From Bacteroidia bacterium (GTDB taxonomy: Bacteria > Bacteroidota > Bacteroidia > Bacteroidales > Prolixibacteraceae): DNA of 6,688 nt. The position numbers were made by a program, and so were the translations under genes. The stretch is from positions 1-6,688 of the forward strand of contig JANYJT010000100.1 of assembly GCA_025358395.1 (NCBI GenBank), read 5' to 3'. Positions 5,142 to 6,688 of the stretch are shown one piece after another; position 1 is the stretch's first letter; each line of letters opens with the position of its first letter. The notes under the pieces were generated by a model, which saw nothing but the letters and a program-made list of their open reading frames with translations, did not search any database and was not told the origin of the DNA.

Positions 5142-6688
5142 ATGAAAAGGAAAATCAATCGTTTAATGAGTTTGGCCATACTGGTTCTTGCTTTTAGCAT
5201 GTTATCCAGCAATGGCTTGCAGGCTCAAAAATTTGAGCCAACGCTCGAGTCGTTCAAACAATATTCTTATCCGGAGTGGTTTCGCGATGCCAAATTTGGC
5301 ATTTGGGCGCACTGGGGACCTCAAGCTGTTCCCCGCCAGGGCGACTGGTATGCCCGTAAAATGTATGAATCCGATATCAAAGACCGTAAGACCAACCTCC
5401 CTACCGGGAAGCCCAGTAAGGAATACTTGTACCATGTTGAGCATTATGGACATCCTTCTGCTTTCGGTTACAAGGAGATCATTGGATTATGGAAAGCTGA
5501 ACGCTGGGACCCTGAACAACTGATGAAACTATACAAAAAGGTTGGTGCCAAATATTTTGTGAGCATGGCCACGCATCATGATAATTTCTTCCTCTGGAAT
5601 TCCAAGGTTCACAAATGGAATTCTGTGAACATGGGTCCAAAAAAAGATGTGGTTGGTTTGTGGCAAAAAGCCGCTAAAAATGAGGGGCTTCGTTTTGGCG
5701 TATCCGAGCACCTTGGTGCAAGTTATACCTGGTTTCAGCCGAGTCACGGCTCTGATCCGAACGGTCCGAAAGCGGGAGTTCCTTATGATGGAGCCAATCC
5801 GGACTTCCAGGATCTCTACCATCCCAAAACTGCGGCTGATGATTTTGACTGGCTGACAAAAAATCCCGAAAATCAAAAGAACTGGTTGTCAAGTATTTCT
5901 GAGCTGATAGATAATTATCATCCGGATTTGCTTTATTCGGACAGTGAACTCCCTTTCGGAGAAGTTGGCAGAACGATGCTTGCTCATTATTACAACCAGG
6001 ATATTGCTCAAAACAAAGGCAAACTTGATGCTGTCTATACCTGTAAAATGCGCGCTTCAGAAGGCCGATGGGTGCAGGATTTAGAGCGTGGTGCCATGGA
6101 TTCGATCAGTCCATATCCCTGGCAAACAGATACTTCAATAGGTGACTGGTATTACCGCACCGGACAGAAATACATGACCGGAACCCAGGTGATCCAAATG
6201 CTTGTGGACATTGTCAGCAAAAACGGAAACCTGTTGCTTAATGTCGTACAAACTCCCGAAGGCGATTTAGAACCTGATGTTTTGGCTATTCTGGATGTGA
6301 TTGCCAAATGGACGCCAGCCAATGGCGAAGCGATATATGGCACGCGCCCATGGAAGATTTATGGAGAAGGTCCGACGACGCAAAAAAATCAGGAAAAGGG
6401 AAGATTTGGCGGTGTGAAGGATGTCAGGCCTTATGAATCGACAGACATCCGGTTTACTCAAAAAGGAAATACGTTGTATGCTTTCTGCATGAAGAATCCG
6501 GTAGGTGATGTGAAAATTACCTCTCTTGGAAAAAGTTCGAAAGTGTCGGGACAGAAGGTCAAATCAGTTTCGATTTTAGGTTCGGATGAGAAAATAAAAT
6601 GGAACCAGGAGGCTGATGCGCTGGTTATTTCAAAACCGGCTAAACTCCCTGATTGGGAAGTGGTGACATTCAAGGTTGAATTCAAAAA
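5142..6688 (+). CDS. divergent GH29 alpha-L-fucosidase-like protein, Sec-exported (3' end beyond window)
   Basis: The frame is open from ATG 5142 through the last base, giving 515 complete codons; an in-frame TAA at 5127-5129 limits upstream extension. The N terminus has a basic start, a hydrophobic core (about 9-22) and a probable signal peptidase I site around LQAQ (26-29), with no lipobox cysteine, so it should be periplasmic or secreted. GH29 marks are KFGIWAHWGP (51-60, H57), THHDNFFLWNS (144-154), GVSEH (186-190) and LLYSDSE (263-269) with D267 as the probable nucleophile. E315 in LERG is a candidate acid/base. Two marks differ from typical members: WQTDTSIGDWYY (327-338) has Q328 where many have the Glu of WExC, and LLLNVVQTPEGDL (364-376) replaces LLNVGPxxxG. 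A C-terminal beta domain begins near residue 400 and seems almost complete. It is probably a distinct GH29 subfamily with its own linkage or sugar preference. Confidence 0.85.
   Translation, partial: MKRKINRLMSLAILVLAFSMLSSNGLQAQKFEPTLESFKQYSYPEWFRDAKFGIWAHWGPQAVPRQGDWYARKMYESDIKDRKTNLPTGKPSKEYLYHVEHYGHPSAFGYKEIIGLWKAERWDPEQLMKLYKKVGAKYFVSMATHHDNFFLWNSKVHKWNSVNMGPKKDVVGLWQKAAKNEGLRFGVSEHLGASYTWFQPSHGSDPNGPKAGVPYDGANPDFQDLYHPKTAADDFDWLTKNPENQKNWLSSISELIDNYHPDLLYSDSELPFGEVGRTMLAHYYNQDIAQNKGKLDAVYTCKMRASEGRWVQDLERGAMDSISPYPWQTDTSIGDWYYRTGQKYMTGTQVIQMLVDIVSKNGNLLLNVVQTPEGDLEPDVLAILDVIAKWTPANGEAIYGTRPWKIYGEGPTTQKNQEKGRFGGVKDVRPYESTDIRFTQKGNTLYAFCMKNPVGDVKITSLGKSSKVSGQKVKSVSILGSDEKIKWNQEADALVISKPAKLPDWEVVTFKVEFK

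Noticed and set aside
5188..5523. 111-codon + strand frame at the start of the second fucosidase
   Set aside because: It overlaps the GH29 frame from 5142, which has a signal peptide and the HWG motif; the shifted frame has no recognisable content.
5529..5876. 115-codon - strand frame
   Set aside because: Antisense shadow of the GH29 catalytic domain with no start signal or family resemblance.

Overview
The window looks like chromosomal DNA of a member of the Bacteroidota. Evidence for this is moderate GC, A-rich leaders in place of clear Shine-Dalgarno sequences, a Sec signal peptide ending in the 'QAQ' style common in that phylum, a possible TTG/TAnnTTTG-type promoter, and proteins whose closest remembered relatives are Bacteroidota fucosidases and FucP-type permeases. 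I cannot place it below phylum level. All five genes are on the + strand, and both window edges cut through genes.

Layout. Bases 1-1188 hold the 3' part of a FucP-type sugar permease that appears to carry two extra membrane helices. Bases 1189-1425 are a regulatory-looking gap with a perfect 18-bp palindrome, a perfect 12-bp tandem repeat and a weak promoter candidate. Bases 1426-2400 encode a short-chain dehydrogenase-type nucleotide-sugar epimerase very similar to GDP-mannose 3,5-epimerase. After a 15-base gap, 2416-3552 encode a fusion of a cytidylyltransferase-like domain with a compact GHMP-kinase-like domain. Bases 3606-5015 encode a GH29 alpha-L-fucosidase with a Tat-like signal. From 5142 past the right edge runs a second, divergent GH29 protein with a Sec signal.

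How the genes may work together. The two exported GH29 enzymes would release L-fucose or a related sugar such as L-galactose from glycans. The permease would import it. The fusion protein has the two activities needed to turn a free sugar into an NDP-sugar, a kinase and a nucleotidylyltransferase. This resembles the Bacteroides L-fucokinase/GDP-fucose pyrophosphorylase FKP in logic but uses an unrelated nucleotidyltransferase domain. The epimerase acts at the nucleotide-sugar level, and in its characterised relatives it links GDP-mannose to GDP-L-galactose/GDP-L-gulose. The individual families are well supported. The joint pathway, and especially the true sugar, is inference. The most interesting candidate for an undescribed system is the pairing of the epimerase with the fused transferase-kinase beside fucosidases.
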